A stretch of 37,399 nucleotides of DNA from Deltaproteobacteria bacterium (GTDB lineage Bacteria > Myxococcota_A > Polyangia > Haliangiales > Haliangiaceae): contig JAIOQA010000212.1 of assembly GCA_021413675.1 (NCBI GenBank), forward strand, positions 1-37,399, given 5' to 3'. The first letter of the stretch is position 1, and the number at the start of each line of letters is the position of its first letter. This document shows positions 18,319 through 27,351 of the stretch, one piece after another. The position numbers were made by a program, and so were the translations under genes. The notes under the pieces were generated by a model. The model made no database searches. It saw only the letters and a list, made by a program, of their open reading frames with translations, and was not told the DNA's origin.

Positions 18319-19041
18319 TCAGGTCACGCGCTTCTGCACGACCGCCGCGTTGATCGCCGACCAGTCGGGGTGCGCCTCCACCAGCGCGAGGACGTCGCGC
18401 CAGCTCGTCGACGCTGGCAGGTGATCGAAGATGAGCCGCAAGAGCGCCGCGTCCTCGGGCGTGTCGAGCGTCCAGCGGTGGTGGCTGTAGTCCTGCTCGC
18501 AGCCCAGCGTCGCCAGGCGGAACCGCTCCGGGTGGCGATACAGGAACGGCGTCACGTGCTCGCGCCACGCGGGATTGGCGTCATCGCGCCACGCGGTGGC
18601 CAGCGCGTCCATCGTCATGACCTCGGCGCTGATGCCGATCGGGTAGGTCGCGCGCGGGAACGAGGTCGAGGCGTAGTCGGCGCGCTGATCGATGAACGTC
18701 GCGACCAGCGCAAGGACCACGTCCGGATCGAGCAGCGGGCAGTCGCTGGTGATCCGCACGATCGCGTCGGCGCCCAGCCCCTGCGCGGCCTGGTAGTAGC
18801 GATCGAGGACGTCGTCCTCCGAGCCGCGCGACCAGCGCCAGCCCGCGGCACGGCAGACCGTGACGATCGCGTCGTCGCGCGGATCGATCGTGGTCGCCAC
18901 CACGACCTCGTCGATCGCCGGGCACGCCCGCACCCGCGCCACGCAGTGCGCGAGCGCGGTCTGCCCCGCGAACCGCTCGAGGACCTTGCCCGGCAGGCGC
19001 GACGAGCCGAGCCGCGCCTGGATGATCGCTGCCGTCCGCAT
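18319..19041 (-). CDS. SpsF-like cytidylyltransferase-family glycan biosynthesis protein
   Basis: This 240-residue protein carries the SpsF signature at its start (AAIIQARLGSSRLPGKVLER), VVVATTIDPRDD, GSEDDVLDRYYQAA and ITSDCPLLDPD. This nucleotidyltransferase-fold family (cytidylyltransferase 3) activates sugars for spore coat, surface polysaccharide or flagellin glycosylation. The HHRWTLDTPEDAALLRLIFD stretch is typical of the family C-terminus. It is cytosolic. The start is the ATG at 19041. The gene is divergent from a sialidase-like gene 69 bp away. In other genomes such genes usually sit in longer sugar-biosynthesis clusters, which is not the case here, so the sugar is unknown. Confidence 0.87.
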   Translation of the reverse strand: MRTAAIIQARLGSSRLPGKVLERFAGQTALAHCVARVRACPAIDEVVVATTIDPRDDAIVTVCRAAGWRWSRGSEDDVLDRYYQAAQGLGADAIVRITSDCPLLDPDVVLALVATFIDQRADYASTSFPRATYPIGISAEVMTMDALATAWRDDANPAWREHVTPFLYRHPERFRLATLGCEQDYSHHRWTLDTPEDAALLRLIFDHLPASTSWRDVLALVEAHPDWSAINAAVVQKRVT

Positions 19042-19110
19042 GGGTCGATCAGACCCGAGCCGCGGCGCCGACACAACCTGCGCCCTCGGATATCGGGTGA
19101 TACTCGCGCC

Positions 19111-20196
19111 GTGCCCCACTGGTCCGTGACGGGCGATGCCTTCGTCGGGCAGCGCCACTCGATCCGCCGCTACCTCGTGTGCGCGATGCAGGGCCACTTC
19201 CCGGTGCTCGCCCGCGGCCCCGACGACACGCTCGCGGTGGTCTTCCGCACCGGCGCGCCGCACTACGGGCTGTCGGGCACGCTCGCGACCGCGTGGTCCG
19301 CCGATGGTCGCGCGTGGACGGATCCGATCGAGGCCGCGCCCCGCTGGGACGACATCCGCAACCCGGCGTTCGGCATCGACGCGAGCGGCCGGTGGATCCT
19401 GGCCTACTGGAAGGCGTCGGTGCACGCGTTCGCGGCCACGCCCGATGGCGAGCGGCGCTGGCGCCTGCCCGCGCCCGACGCGATCCGCGACGCTGCCGAT
19501 CTCTTCCTCGTCACCAGCGACGACCGCGGCCGCACCTGGTCGACGCCGACGCCGTACACGAGCCCGCGCCTCGGCTTCGTGTCGCCGTACGGGCGCATCA
19601 CGCTCGCGCCCGACGGCGCGCTGATCCTCGCCGCGTACGGCGCGCCGCGCGGCGCCGCGGCGGGCCAGTTCGACGCCGTGGTGCTGCGCAGCCGCGACGG
19701 CGGCGCGACCTGGGACGAGCGCGCGGTGGCCAGCGGCGCGAGCGAGCTCGCGGTGTGCTGGCTCGATGATCACCGCGACGTCGGCGCGGTCCGGCTCGCC
19801 AGCAGCGCGACCGCGCTGGTGCGGAGCGACGACGGCGGCGACACCTGGTCCGCGCCGGTCGCGATCACCGAGCCCGGCGAGCATCCCGGCGATCTCTGTC
19901 GGCTCGCGAGCGGGCGCCTGCTGTTCACGTTCGGGCGCCGGCGTCGACCGCTCGGCTGCGGCGCGCTGATCTCCGACGACCTCGGCGCGACCTGGCGCCG
20001 CGATCGCGAGGCCATCCTCGCCGGCGATGGCATCGGCAACGACGTCGGCTATCCGTCGACGGTGCAGCGCGCGGACGGGACGATCGTCACCGCCCTGTAC
20101 TTCGCGCGCGGCAGCGCCGCGTCCGAGCCGGCCGAGGGCTGGGGCGAGGTGTCGTGCCAGGCGCTCCACTACCGCGAGGATCTCTTCGGCGCGTAG
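19111..20196 (+). CDS. Sialidase-like six-bladed beta-propeller (BNR/Asp-box) protein
   Basis: This 361-residue protein contains at least four Asp boxes of the form SxDxGxTW (SDDRGRTW, SRDGGATW, SDDGGDTW, SDDLGATW) spaced around a propeller. It resembles exo-alpha-sialidase-fold proteins (FPVLARGPDDTLAVVFRTGA, DGTIVTALYFA). The start is the GTG at 19111, where homology begins; the open frame upstream overlaps the divergent SpsF-like gene. There is no signal peptide, so if translated from here it is cytosolic, which is unusual for a sialidase. I cannot place the arginine triad with confidence, so it may bind or cleave another glycan. The TPR gene begins 32 bp after its stop. Confidence 0.8.
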   Translation: MPHWSVTGDAFVGQRHSIRRYLVCAMQGHFPVLARGPDDTLAVVFRTGAPHYGLSGTLATAWSADGRAWTDPIEAAPRWDDIRNPAFGIDASGRWILAYWKASVHAFAATPDGERRWRLPAPDAIRDAADLFLVTSDDRGRTWSTPTPYTSPRLGFVSPYGRITLAPDGALILAAYGAPRGAAAGQFDAVVLRSRDGGATWDERAVASGASELAVCWLDDHRDVGAVRLASSATALVRSDDGGDTWSAPVAITEPGEHPGDLCRLASGRLLFTFGRRRRPLGCGALISDDLGATWRRDREAILAGDGIGNDVGYPSTVQRADGTIVTALYFARGSAASEPAEGWGEVSCQALHYREDLFGA

Positions 20197-20228
20197 CACC
20201 GCCGCGGGTTTCGTGCTGTCCTGCGCGC

Positions 20229-21098
20229 ATGACGACCAGCGACGCGGCACGCCCCGCCTCGACTTTCGATCCTGAGCGCCTGGCCGCGGCGATGAACCGG
20301 GGCCGCGCCCACCAGCGCGCCGGCGAGCTCGACCAGGCGATCGCCGCGTTCGACGAGGCCATCGAGATGGCGCCGTTCTACCCCACGGCCTACCTCGACC
20401 GCGGCGCGACCCGCGAGCTCCAGCACCAGTCGAAGAAGGCGATCGCCGATCTGAGCCGCGCGATCGCGCTGGCCGAGCCCGGGGAGGAGCGCGGCACCGC
20501 GTACTTCAACCGCGCGCTGGCCCAGGAGTCGATCGGCGCGATCGATCGCGCGTTCCGCGACCACCGCGCCGCGCTCGCCGACGGCCGCGCCGAGGCCGAG
20601 GCCGAACTCGCGCGCCTCGCCGACGCCCACGGCGGCACCACCGTCGACCGTCCGTCGGTGAAGGACGAGGCCCGCGCCAACCTGCTGTGCGACGAGGCGC
20701 GCGCGATCCTCAACCGCGATCCGGTCGAGGCGCTGCGCCTGTACCACGAGGCGCTCGAGCTCCTGCCCGGATCGCAGGAAGCGCTCCACGGCATCGGCAT
20801 CATCTACGCGATGCTCGGGCGCACGACCGCGGCGATGGCCGCGTTCGATCGCTCGCTCGCGATCCAGCCGCAGTACCTGGGCATCCGCGCCGAGAGCCTG
20901 TTCAACCGCGGCATGCTGTACGCCGGCGCCGGGCGCCACGCCGAGGCGCTGGCGGATCTCGAGGCCTGCCACGCGCTGTGCCTCGATCCGGACGCGGAGT
21001 TCCCGGTGCTCGGCGATGCGGCCAAGGAGCAGCAGCTCGTGGCGTCGATCGAGCAGCGCATCGCGCGGCTGCGCGCCCACCTCGCGCGACCGCGATGA
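20229..21098 (+). CDS. TPR-repeat protein
   Basis: This 289-residue protein is built of tetratricopeptide repeats: AMNRGRAHQRAGELDQAIAA, YPTAYLDRGATRELQHQSKK, and after a spacer ALRLYHEALELLPGSQEALH and SLFNRGMLYAGAGRHAEALA. TPR arrays mediate protein-protein binding; no catalytic domain is present and no signal peptide is visible. The start is the ATG at 20229. Its stop overlaps the start of the next gene by 4 bases (ATGA), so translation of the two is probably coupled and the proteins may work together. Confidence 0.83.
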   Translation: MTTSDAARPASTFDPERLAAAMNRGRAHQRAGELDQAIAAFDEAIEMAPFYPTAYLDRGATRELQHQSKKAIADLSRAIALAEPGEERGTAYFNRALAQESIGAIDRAFRDHRAALADGRAEAEAELARLADAHGGTTVDRPSVKDEARANLLCDEARAILNRDPVEALRLYHEALELLPGSQEALHGIGIIYAMLGRTTAAMAAFDRSLAIQPQYLGIRAESLFNRGMLYAGAGRHAEALADLEACHALCLDPDAEFPVLGDAAKEQQLVASIEQRIARLRAHLARPR

Positions 21099-22264
21099 GG
21101 CGCCTGGTCCGCGCGCTGGCGATCCTCGCCGCGCTGCTGTTCGCGTTCCTGATCTTCCTCTGGTTCCGCGCCGGCCGCGACCTCGCGTACATGCTGCGCG
21201 TCCTCGGCCATCGCGACTCGAGCACCAGCGACTATCGGTGGAAGGACGCGATGGGCGTCGCGCCCGCGCCCGCGCCCCGGCCATGGCCATCGCGCGACGG
21301 GTGCGGCCCGGTCGCCGCCGCGCTCGCCCGCGATCCCGACGCCGGCGCGATGGACGACTACCTCACCCGTGGCGGCGCGCTCGCGCTGGTCGTGATCCGC
21401 GACGGCGCGCTGACCTGCGAGTGGTACGGCAACGGCGGCGCGCGCGATCGACCCGCGGCGGCGTTCTCGATCTCCAAGACCGTGGTGTCGCTCCTCCTCG
21501 CGCGTGCGGTGGCCACCGGCGCGCTCGCTCTCGACGAGCCGATCACGACCCGCGTGCCCGAGCTCGCGGCCCGCGATCCGCGGTTCGCGGCGATCCGCCT
21601 CGCCGATCTCGTCGACATGCGCTCGGGCATCGGCTTCGAGGAGGACGCCGGCTTCCCGTGGGTCGATCAGGACGCGCCGGCGGTCTACTACGCCAGCGAT
21701 CTGGTCGCGACGGTGCTCGCGCGCGCGGCGATCGAGGCCGCCCCCGGCCCGTTCGTCTACAACGACTACGCGCCCAACCTGATCGGCCTGGCGCTCGCGC
21801 GCGCCACACGGGCGCCCTTGCCCGCCGCGACCCAGGCGCTCTGGGACGAGCTCGGCGCCGAAAATCCCGCGGCGTGGTCCGTCGACGATCGCGGGTTCGC
21901 GTGGCACGAGAGCGGGTTCGTGGTGACCGCCCGCGATCTCGCGCGCGTCGGCCAGCTCGTGCTCGACGGCGGCCGGGTCGGCGATCGCCAGGTCGCGCCG
22001 CCGGCGTTCGTCGCGCGCAGCCTCGATCCCGCCGGGCGCACCCGCGCCACCACCTTCGCTGGCACCGACGTCGGCTATCGCAACGGCTGGTGGACCGTCG
22101 ACGGCGATCTGGTCGCGATGGGCCGCTGGGGCCAGATCATGCTGGTCAGCCCCGCGACCCGCACCGTGATCGTGCGCCTCGGCGAGGACGGCCACGCCGA
22201 GACCAACATCGCGATCGCGCGCCGGCTGCAGCGGGTCGCGCGGCGGCTCGCCGGCCGCGACTGA
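21095..22264 (+). CDS. Membrane-anchored serine hydrolase, class C beta-lactamase-like fold
   Basis: This 389-residue protein begins with a hydrophobic anchor (about residues 4-24, LVRALAILAALLFAFLIFLW) and then a beta-lactamase/penicillin-binding-protein-fold domain. The Ser-x-x-Lys motif is SISK (Ser125, Lys128), and the Tyr motif is VYND (Tyr222). LADLVDMRSGIGFEED and GYRNGWWTVDGD are typical of the class C-like/EstB esterase group. The closing triad motif looks like MGRWGQ. Such proteins are usually esterases, amidases or D-aminopeptidases rather than resistance enzymes. The active site should face the periplasm. It shares an ATGA overlap with the upstream TPR gene. Confidence 0.84.
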   Translation: MRRLVRALAILAALLFAFLIFLWFRAGRDLAYMLRVLGHRDSSTSDYRWKDAMGVAPAPAPRPWPSRDGCGPVAAALARDPDAGAMDDYLTRGGALALVVIRDGALTCEWYGNGGARDRPAAAFSISKTVVSLLLARAVATGALALDEPITTRVPELAARDPRFAAIRLADLVDMRSGIGFEEDAGFPWVDQDAPAVYYASDLVATVLARAAIEAAPGPFVYNDYAPNLIGLALARATRAPLPAATQALWDELGAENPAAWSVDDRGFAWHESGFVVTARDLARVGQLVLDGGRVGDRQVAPPAFVARSLDPAGRTRATTFAGTDVGYRNGWWTVDGDLVAMGRWGQIMLVSPATRTVIVRLGEDGHAETNIAIARRLQRVARRLAGRD

Positions 22265-22274
22265 GGCGCCCGGG

Positions 22275-23990
22275 CTACTTCCGCGCGGCCGCGAACTCGT
22301 CGCCCGGCGCCCAGCCCGGCCGCGCATCGCCGTTGGCGATCGCGACGCCGATCGCGAACCCGAGGCGCGCGTCCTCGATCATGCCGCCATAGACCCAGTC
22401 CGGCTGCAGCTGATCGCTGGGCTGGTGATAGTGATGGGCCTCGAAGTCCTCGATCTGCTGCTTCATCCAGCCGTCGGGCTTGTCGATCGCGTCGCTGCCG
22501 GTGTCGAGGTACACGCCGGGCACGCCGATCCGCGCGAAGCTGAACTGATCCGAGCGATAGAAGTGGCCGCGATCGGGGAACTGATCGCCCACGACCACGC
22601 GGTGCTGGCGCGCGGCCTGCGCGTCGACCAGCGCGTCGAGCGTGGTCTTGCCGCGGCCGATGTAGCCGACGTCGCGCGTGCGAGCCCAGATGTTGCCGCC
22701 GTCGAAGTTGATGTCGACCGCGAGCTGGCCCACCGGCACCGTCGGGTGGCTCGCGTAGTACGCGGAGCCGAGCAGGCCCTGCTCCTCGGCGGCGACGAAC
22801 ATCACCAGGATCGAGCGGCGCGGCGCGACCGGCAGCGCCTTGAGCGCGCGCGCGATCGCGAGCACCTGCGCGCAACCGGCGGCGTTGTCGAGCGCGCCGT
22901 TGTAGATCGTGTCGCCGCTCGCGTCGGGCTTGCCGACGCCGAGGTGATCGTGGTGCGCGGTGAACACGACCAGTTCGTCTGCCAGCTTCGGATCCGAGCC
23001 GCGCAGCACGCCGAGCACGTTCGCGGTCGGTGCGCGGGTGACGTCGTTGGTGAACGCGAGCGAGGTCGTGATGCCGAGCGGCACCGGGACGAACTCCTTG
23101 TGGCGCGCCGCCTCGATCAGCGCCGGCAGATCGCGACCGGCGAGCGCGACCAGCTTGCGCGCCGCATCCTCGGTGGTCCAGCCCTGCACCTGCACGCGCG
23201 GCTCGTCGGCGGCGGGCAGCTCGAACTGCCGCCCCGACCACGAGGTCTGCACGACCTGGAACGGATAGCCGGCCGAGGGCGTGGTGTGGATGATGATCGC
23301 GCCGGCCGCGCCCTGGCGCGCCGCGCTCTCGTACTTGTACGTCCAGCGGCCGTAGTAGAGCCGGGTCGCGCCGCCGAACAGCGCCGGATCCCAGTCGGGA
23401 TCGTTGTTGAGCATCAGGAGGACCTTGCCCTTCAGGTCCACGCCCTTGAAGTCGTCCCAGCCGTACTCCGGCGCCTGGATGCCGTAGCCGACGAACACGA
23501 CCTCGGCGTTCTTGATCGCGCCCTTCGCCGTCTGCACCCCGCTGCCCGCGATGTAGTCGTCCCACCAGCGCAGCCCGAGCTTCTTGCCGCCGCGCGCGAA
23601 CGTCCACGTCGGCGGCATCGCCGCCTTCACGCCGACGAGATCGAACGGCTGCTCCCAGCTGCCACCGGCGGCGCCCGGCGCGAAGCCGATCGCCTCGAGC
23701 TCCTTGGCCAGCAGCGCGCGCGTCGCCGCATCACCGGGCGTGGTCGGGCCGCGTCCGGCCAGCTCGTCCGACGACAGCCGCGCGATCGCGTCGCGCAGCC
23801 CGTCGGCGGTGATCGCCTGGGCCGCGGCGTCGACGACCGCCGCGGGATCCGCGGGCGTCGGGACCGGCGCTGCTGGCGTGGCCGGCGCGGCCTCCGGTGC
23901 AGGGACCTGCGGGGCGGGGCCTGGCGGATGCGAGCACGCCACCGCGACCAGCGCGGCGAACAACGGGGAGACAGAGCGTCGCGCGATCAT
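22275..23990 (-). CDS. M28-family zinc peptidase lipoprotein with PA-type insertion
   Basis: This 571-residue protein starts with a lipoprotein signal (LFAALVAVAC, lipobox Cys19) and a long Pro/Ala linker. The catalytic M28 domain has the co-catalytic zinc motifs in order: TAHHDHLGVG (His346, Asp348), YNGALDNAAG (Asp368), AAEEQGLLGS (Glu402/Glu403), NFDGGN (Asp430) and the late HHYHQPSD. Between the signal and catalytic parts, about residues 150-290, is a protease-associated-type insertion (VVFVGYGIQAPEYGWDDFKG, GAAGAIIIHTTPSAGYP). It is likely an envelope-attached aminopeptidase releasing amino acids from peptides, consistent with a predatory or scavenging lifestyle. It starts at the ATG at 23990; the DUF4157 gene stops 63 bp upstream on the same strand. 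Confidence 0.93.
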   Translation of the reverse strand: MIARRSVSPLFAALVAVACSHPPGPAPQVPAPEAAPATPAAPVPTPADPAAVVDAAAQAITADGLRDAIARLSSDELAGRGPTTPGDAATRALLAKELEAIGFAPGAAGGSWEQPFDLVGVKAAMPPTWTFARGGKKLGLRWWDDYIAGSGVQTAKGAIKNAEVVFVGYGIQAPEYGWDDFKGVDLKGKVLLMLNNDPDWDPALFGGATRLYYGRWTYKYESAARQGAAGAIIIHTTPSAGYPFQVVQTSWSGRQFELPAADEPRVQVQGWTTEDAARKLVALAGRDLPALIEAARHKEFVPVPLGITTSLAFTNDVTRAPTANVLGVLRGSDPKLADELVVFTAHHDHLGVGKPDASGDTIYNGALDNAAGCAQVLAIARALKALPVAPRRSILVMFVAAEEQGLLGSAYYASHPTVPVGQLAVDINFDGGNIWARTRDVGYIGRGKTTLDALVDAQAARQHRVVVGDQFPDRGHFYRSDQFSFARIGVPGVYLDTGSDAIDKPDGWMKQQIEDFEAHHYHQPSDQLQPDWVYGGMIEDARLGFAIGVAIANGDARPGWAPGDEFAAARK

Positions 23991-24053
23991 GGCCGCGACC
24001 GTAGCAGACGCGTCCGCGATCCGGCACCGCGCGCGACGGAGGCGCGCAGCGAT

Positions 24054-27000
24054 TCAGCTCATGTAGATGTTCGCGAAGAATCGGATCACGTCCTCGATGT
24101 CGATGTCGAACTCGGGTTCTTCGATGCGAACCCGATCGAGCACGGGGATCTCGAGGAAGTTGCCGATCGAGGTGATCAGCCGGTTGGCGCGATCGTACTT
24201 CATGCCCATGTGGCCCCACGGATTGCGGACGGTCACCATCAGGCGGTCGCCGAGGGCGAACACGCGCAACACCGCGTAGGCGTGACTGCCAGCCAGGCCG
24301 ATGTCGCTGAGCGGCTCGCCCGACGGGCCGCGCTGGTTCGAGTTCCAGGTCTTGGTGCTGATCGCGACCACGGCGCCGCGCGCCATCGCGCTCTGCATGC
24401 TCGCGTGCAGCATCTGGGCGCGCGTGGAGTAGGCGCCGCCGGTGACGCCGCAGCTCGGCACGTGCTTCTTGACGTAGTCGATCAGACGCTTGGCCACGAC
24501 GACGTCGAGTCTCAGCGCGAGCACGATCCGTTCGACGCACGCGACGACGCTCCCCCGATCCTCGACCATGCCGATGCTCTGCTCCAGCACCTGCCGCGCG
24601 GCCTCGGCCTGGGTGACGAAGTCCTTGGCCTGCCCCGCATCGAGCTTGAAGTACCAGCTGAGCTTCTCGGCAGTCATGAACAGCGGGTGGACCGGCACCG
24701 CCTGCAGCTCCAGGTGGTCCTCGTCCAGCCGCCGGCTCGGGTTGGCGATCTCGGTCATCGACGCGTCGCGGCCGAGGATCATGCTGAACGCGGCCGACGC
24801 GTGGCCGCCCTCGCCGGTCGCCTCCAGTCCGCCGCCGCACTCGCCGTACGCCTTCTCGACGAGCGCCGGCCACAGCGCACGATCGGCGCGCGCGAACAGC
24901 GCGCACCCGTCGCGCATCACGACCCGCCGGTTGACGCGGATCCAGGTGGCGACCCGCGTCCTGGTCGAGGGATCGAGCACGAAGAAGCGCACCGCCACCG
25001 TCTCGTCGTCGAGTTCGCACAGCATGTCGGTGAGGTGGTGGGGCGACTGACTCACCACCGAGATCAGCGCCGCCATCAGGTAGCAGTTGCCGAGCCCGCC
25101 CTGCCGCACGTGTTCCGCTGTCGGGTGGCCCTCCTTGCCGAACAGCTGGACGCGGTCGCCCTCCCCGGTCACTGGCCGCTCGTAGTCGAAGTCGAGGATC
25201 TTGACGCACGCCTGGTCGACCCAGCGCAGCCCATGCTCGCAGCTCACCCTCCAGAAGGCGCCGAGCCCGGGCACCACCATGGACTGCGCGATCTTGATCG
25301 GCGTCGCCGCCTCCAAGATCGGCGCCTCGCATTCGTCCGCCATCAACATCCCGACGTGCGCCTCGACGGACTTGCCGTCGAGGACCCGCTCGCGATCACG
25401 CCCGGTGCAGACCGGCTCCGCGCCATCGATCGAGCAGAACATCGCGATCCGCGCGAACTTGTGGGCGCAGGTCCTGGTCGTGATCTCGCCCGGGCGCAGG
25501 ATCCGCGAGTCGTCGATCGGCTGTGCGCTCGACAGCAGCCATGTCGCGTTGCGAGGCAGGTCCTTCGCCGTCCGTGCACGAGCCAGGCTCTCCGCGATCA
25601 CCTGGCGCAGGATCCCGCGCACGTGCTCGACCACCCACGCGGGACGCCCGTGCCGATCGGCGAGGTCGGAGAGCAGCTTCTGGGGCGCGTCGAGCAACGT
25701 CGCGGCCGTGTCCGGATCGAGGTCCTGGTAGTGATCATAGAGTTCCTGCTGCTGGGCGATCGCCTGGGCGATCTGCGGGGCGTGTCCGTCGATCGCGAAG
25801 CCGTCGAGGAGGAACGAGCCGGCGCCCGACCCCTGACCGTGTAGACACAGCGCGAGGTCATCGACCTCGGCCCGGTCCATCCCGGCGATCTCCTCGATCA
25901 GCTCCTCGACCGGTCGCATCGACGCCTCCAACGCCTGCAGGACCATCTCCCGGGCGAGCGCCACGTCGAGCTCGTTGTTGGACGCGAAGTAGTTGATGTC
26001 GGGCAGCATCTCCTTCAGCAGGGTCGGCGGTGCGCGCCGGAGCAGGGCCTGGAAGCGGTGGAGGCCATCGACGTCGGGCCCGGCGTCGGCCGAGCCCGGA
26101 TCGCGCGCCATGCGCGGCGGCGTCGAGCGGTCCCTCTCCTTCTCCGATTCCTTCTCCGATTCCTTCTCCTTCTCCTTCTCCCGCTCCGGGTGCTGCTCCT
26201 TCTCGCGCTCGGGTCTCCGCTCGTTCTTCCGCTCCGGGTGCCTCTCCTTCCCGCGGCGTCCGTGGTCGAACGGGTCGTGATCGTCGGGGAGCTCCAGCGG
26301 TCCGAACATGCGCAATCGCTGGCGCACCTCGACCACCGTGTACTCGCGCCGCTCGTTGATGAGGTCGCGCAGCAGGTCGAGCTGCTGTGCGTTGAGCCCG
26401 CCGGGGAAGCCACCGTCGGACATGACCGCGTCGATCACGTCGTGGGGCACCTGCTTCACCTCGACGTACGGGAAGCCCTTCACCTTGCGCTGGACCGCGC
26501 CGCCCATCGCGCCGCTGCCAGCGAGCTGATCGAGGAGCGCCGCGGCCGGCCGGCCCTGCACCACGAGGTCGGCCACCGCGTCAGCGTGCGCCTCGTAGCG
26601 ATCCCCCGCCGCGCCGACACCGCCGACGAGGTGTACGCCGGCTCGCTGTTGCACCACGTGCGCAGCCTCGTGCGCCGCGGTGTGCAGATCGGGCGCGCCG
26701 TCGAACGCCACGTGGTCGCCCGTGGCGTAGGCACGCGCGCCGATGTTCGCCGCCGCGGCCGCAGCCGATGCGTCGAGGTGGGCCTTCACGTGGCGGACGT
26801 CGTGGTGACCAAACGACGCCTGGATGTCGGCGAGGAACGGCAGCGCGCTCGACGCCCCGGCGATGCCGGAGCTGGCGACGTCCTGGATCAGCGCGGAGGA
26901 CGAACCCGGATCGAGGTCGAGCTCGCGGGCACCACTCGGCGGACGGAGCGATGCCCGACGCTGCACCTGGCCGCCGCGCAGCGCGAGCGTGAGAGGCTTG

Positions 27001-27068
27001 CGGCCAGGCGCGGTCGCGCGACCAGGCTCGGATGACGCTCCATCGGTGCGCTCACGATATCGGTGCAT
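24054..27068 (-). CDS. DUF4157 domain fused to calpain-like (family C2) cysteine protease
   Basis: This 1004-residue protein has a disordered N-terminus, then a DUF4157 region (about residues 75-185) containing [40 protein letters not shown] and the HEAAH motif (His133, Glu134, His137), with [10 protein letters not shown] following as a possible third-ligand helix. Next is a Lys/Glu/Arg-rich charged linker (~273-313), then a helical middle domain (~335-500). The C-terminal calpain-like domain (~600-960) has all three triad motifs: [12 protein letters not shown] (Cys662), [12 protein letters not shown] (His929) and VRNPWGHM (Asn949). There is no signal peptide. DUF4157 is known on proteins associated with extracellular contractile injection systems and on polymorphic toxins; a calpain payload would cleave host or target proteins. 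The start is the ATG at 27068, after GGGGA; the open frame continues upstream only because of base composition. Confidence 0.9.
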   Translation of the reverse strand: MHRYRERTDGASSEPGRATAPGRKPLTLALRGGQVQRRASLRPPSGARELDLDPGSSSALIQDVASSGIAGASSALPFLADIQASFGHHDVRHVKAHLDASAAAAAANIGARAYATGDHVAFDGAPDLHTAAHEAAHVVQQRAGVHLVGGVGAAGDRYEAHADAVADLVVQGRPAAALLDQLAGSGAMGGAVQRKVKGFPYVEVKQVPHDVIDAVMSDGGFPGGLNAQQLDLLRDLINERREYTVVEVRQRLRMFGPLELPDDHDPFDHGRRGKERHPERKNERRPEREKEQHPEREKEKEKESEKESEKERDRSTPPRMARDPGSADAGPDVDGLHRFQALLRRAPPTLLKEMLPDINYFASNNELDVALAREMVLQALEASMRPVEELIEEIAGMDRAEVDDLALCLHGQGSGAGSFLLDGFAIDGHAPQIAQAIAQQQELYDHYQDLDPDTAATLLDAPQKLLSDLADRHGRPAWVVEHVRGILRQVIAESLARARTAKDLPRNATWLLSSAQPIDDSRILRPGEITTRTCAHKFARIAMFCSIDGAEPVCTGRDRERVLDGKSVEAHVGMLMADECEAPILEAATPIKIAQSMVVPGLGAFWRVSCEHGLRWVDQACVKILDFDYERPVTGEGDRVQLFGKEGHPTAEHVRQGGLGNCYLMAALISVVSQSPHHLTDMLCELDDETVAVRFFVLDPSTRTRVATWIRVNRRVVMRDGCALFARADRALWPALVEKAYGECGGGLEATGEGGHASAAFSMILGRDASMTEIANPSRRLDEDHLELQAVPVHPLFMTAEKLSWYFKLDAGQAKDFVTQAEAARQVLEQSIGMVEDRGSVVACVERIVLALRLDVVVAKRLIDYVKKHVPSCGVTGGAYSTRAQMLHASMQSAMARGAVVAISTKTWNSNQRGPSGEPLSDIGLAGSHAYAVLRVFALGDRLMVTVRNPWGHMGMKYDRANRLITSIGNFLEIPVLDRVRIEEPEFDIDIEDVIRFFANIYMS
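26130..26261 (-). repeat. Purine-biased repeat encoding a Lys/Glu/Arg-rich linker
   Basis: On the + strand this is a run of TCC/TTC-rich short repeats (units such as CCTTCTCC and GATTCCTTCTC). On the coding strand it gives repeated [12 protein letters not shown] and PERE blocks, likely a single charged helix or flexible linker between the DUF4157 part and the rest of the protein. Low complexity makes length variation between strains likely. Confidence 0.7.
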
Positions 27069-27086
27069 CGCGGTCCCCGACGCAGT

Positions 27087-27107
27087 GATCGTGCCAGTGG
27101 CACGGTC
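27087..27107. promoter_or_regulatory. 21-bp near-perfect palindrome upstream of the DUF4157-calpain gene
   Basis: Arms GATCGTGCCA (27087-27096) and TGGCACGGTC (27098-27107) flank a single G and match at 9 of 10 positions; the inner 7+7 are perfect. It ends 18 bp before the ATG at 27068 on the minus strand. It could be a repressor site, or a hairpin in the 5' leader close to the ribosome site. Confidence 0.5.
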
Positions 27108-27267
27108 GCCACTGCGCCGTGTGATTCCTGGATCCTGCGGAGTGCGGCCGCGGAGGGCGCCGAGCCCGGACGGGTGTCCTGGCTGGCCTGCCCGGATCGA
27201 CCGGCGGCATGCCACCGCGGCAGCCACCGCGCGTGAGTCCGTCCTGTTTCGCGCGCGCCATCCGCGC

Positions 27268-27296
27268 TTGACACCGCCGAACGGCCCGGATAGTTT
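27268..27296 (+). promoter_or_regulatory. Sigma-70-type promoter of the beta-glucan operon
   Basis: A perfect TTGACA (27268-27273) lies 17 bp before TAGTTT (27291-27296); GATAGT at 27289-27294, with a 15-bp spacer, is the alternative -10. The surrounding region is unusually AT-rich for this window. Transcription should start near 27303, inside the palindrome that follows. Confidence 0.6.
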
Positions 27297-27314
27297 GTTC
27301 GACAGGCGAACAAA
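27294..27314. promoter_or_regulatory. Operator palindrome over the -10/+1 region
   Basis: Perfect 8-bp arms TTTGTTCG (27294-27301) and CGAACAAA (27307-27314) with a 5-bp spacer. The position is ideal for a dimeric repressor blocking initiation. No regulator gene is adjacent and I do not recognise the motif as a known family's site. Confidence 0.65.
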
Positions 27315-27320
27315 GTCATT

Positions 27321-27338
27321 CACCGCGTCGACGCGGTG
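27321..27338. promoter_or_regulatory. Perfect 18-bp palindrome in the operon leader
   Basis: CACCGCGTCGACGCGGTG is its own reverse complement. In RNA it would form a 7-bp stem with a TCGA (UCGA) tetraloop, ending 2 bases before the AGGAG ribosome site at 27341-27345. It may act as a second operator or as a leader hairpin. Confidence 0.5.
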
Positions 27339-27351
27339 CCAGGAGCGCGCG

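Noticed and set aside
21095..22264. True antibiotic-resistance beta-lactamase
   Set aside because: SISK and the fold fit the broad class C-like/esterase group, but the N-terminal membrane anchor and weak third motif do not support a dedicated resistance enzyme.
24054..27068. A complete extracellular contractile injection system
   Set aside because: Only the DUF4157 protein is present; no sheath, tube, baseplate or AAA ATPase gene is visible within the window.
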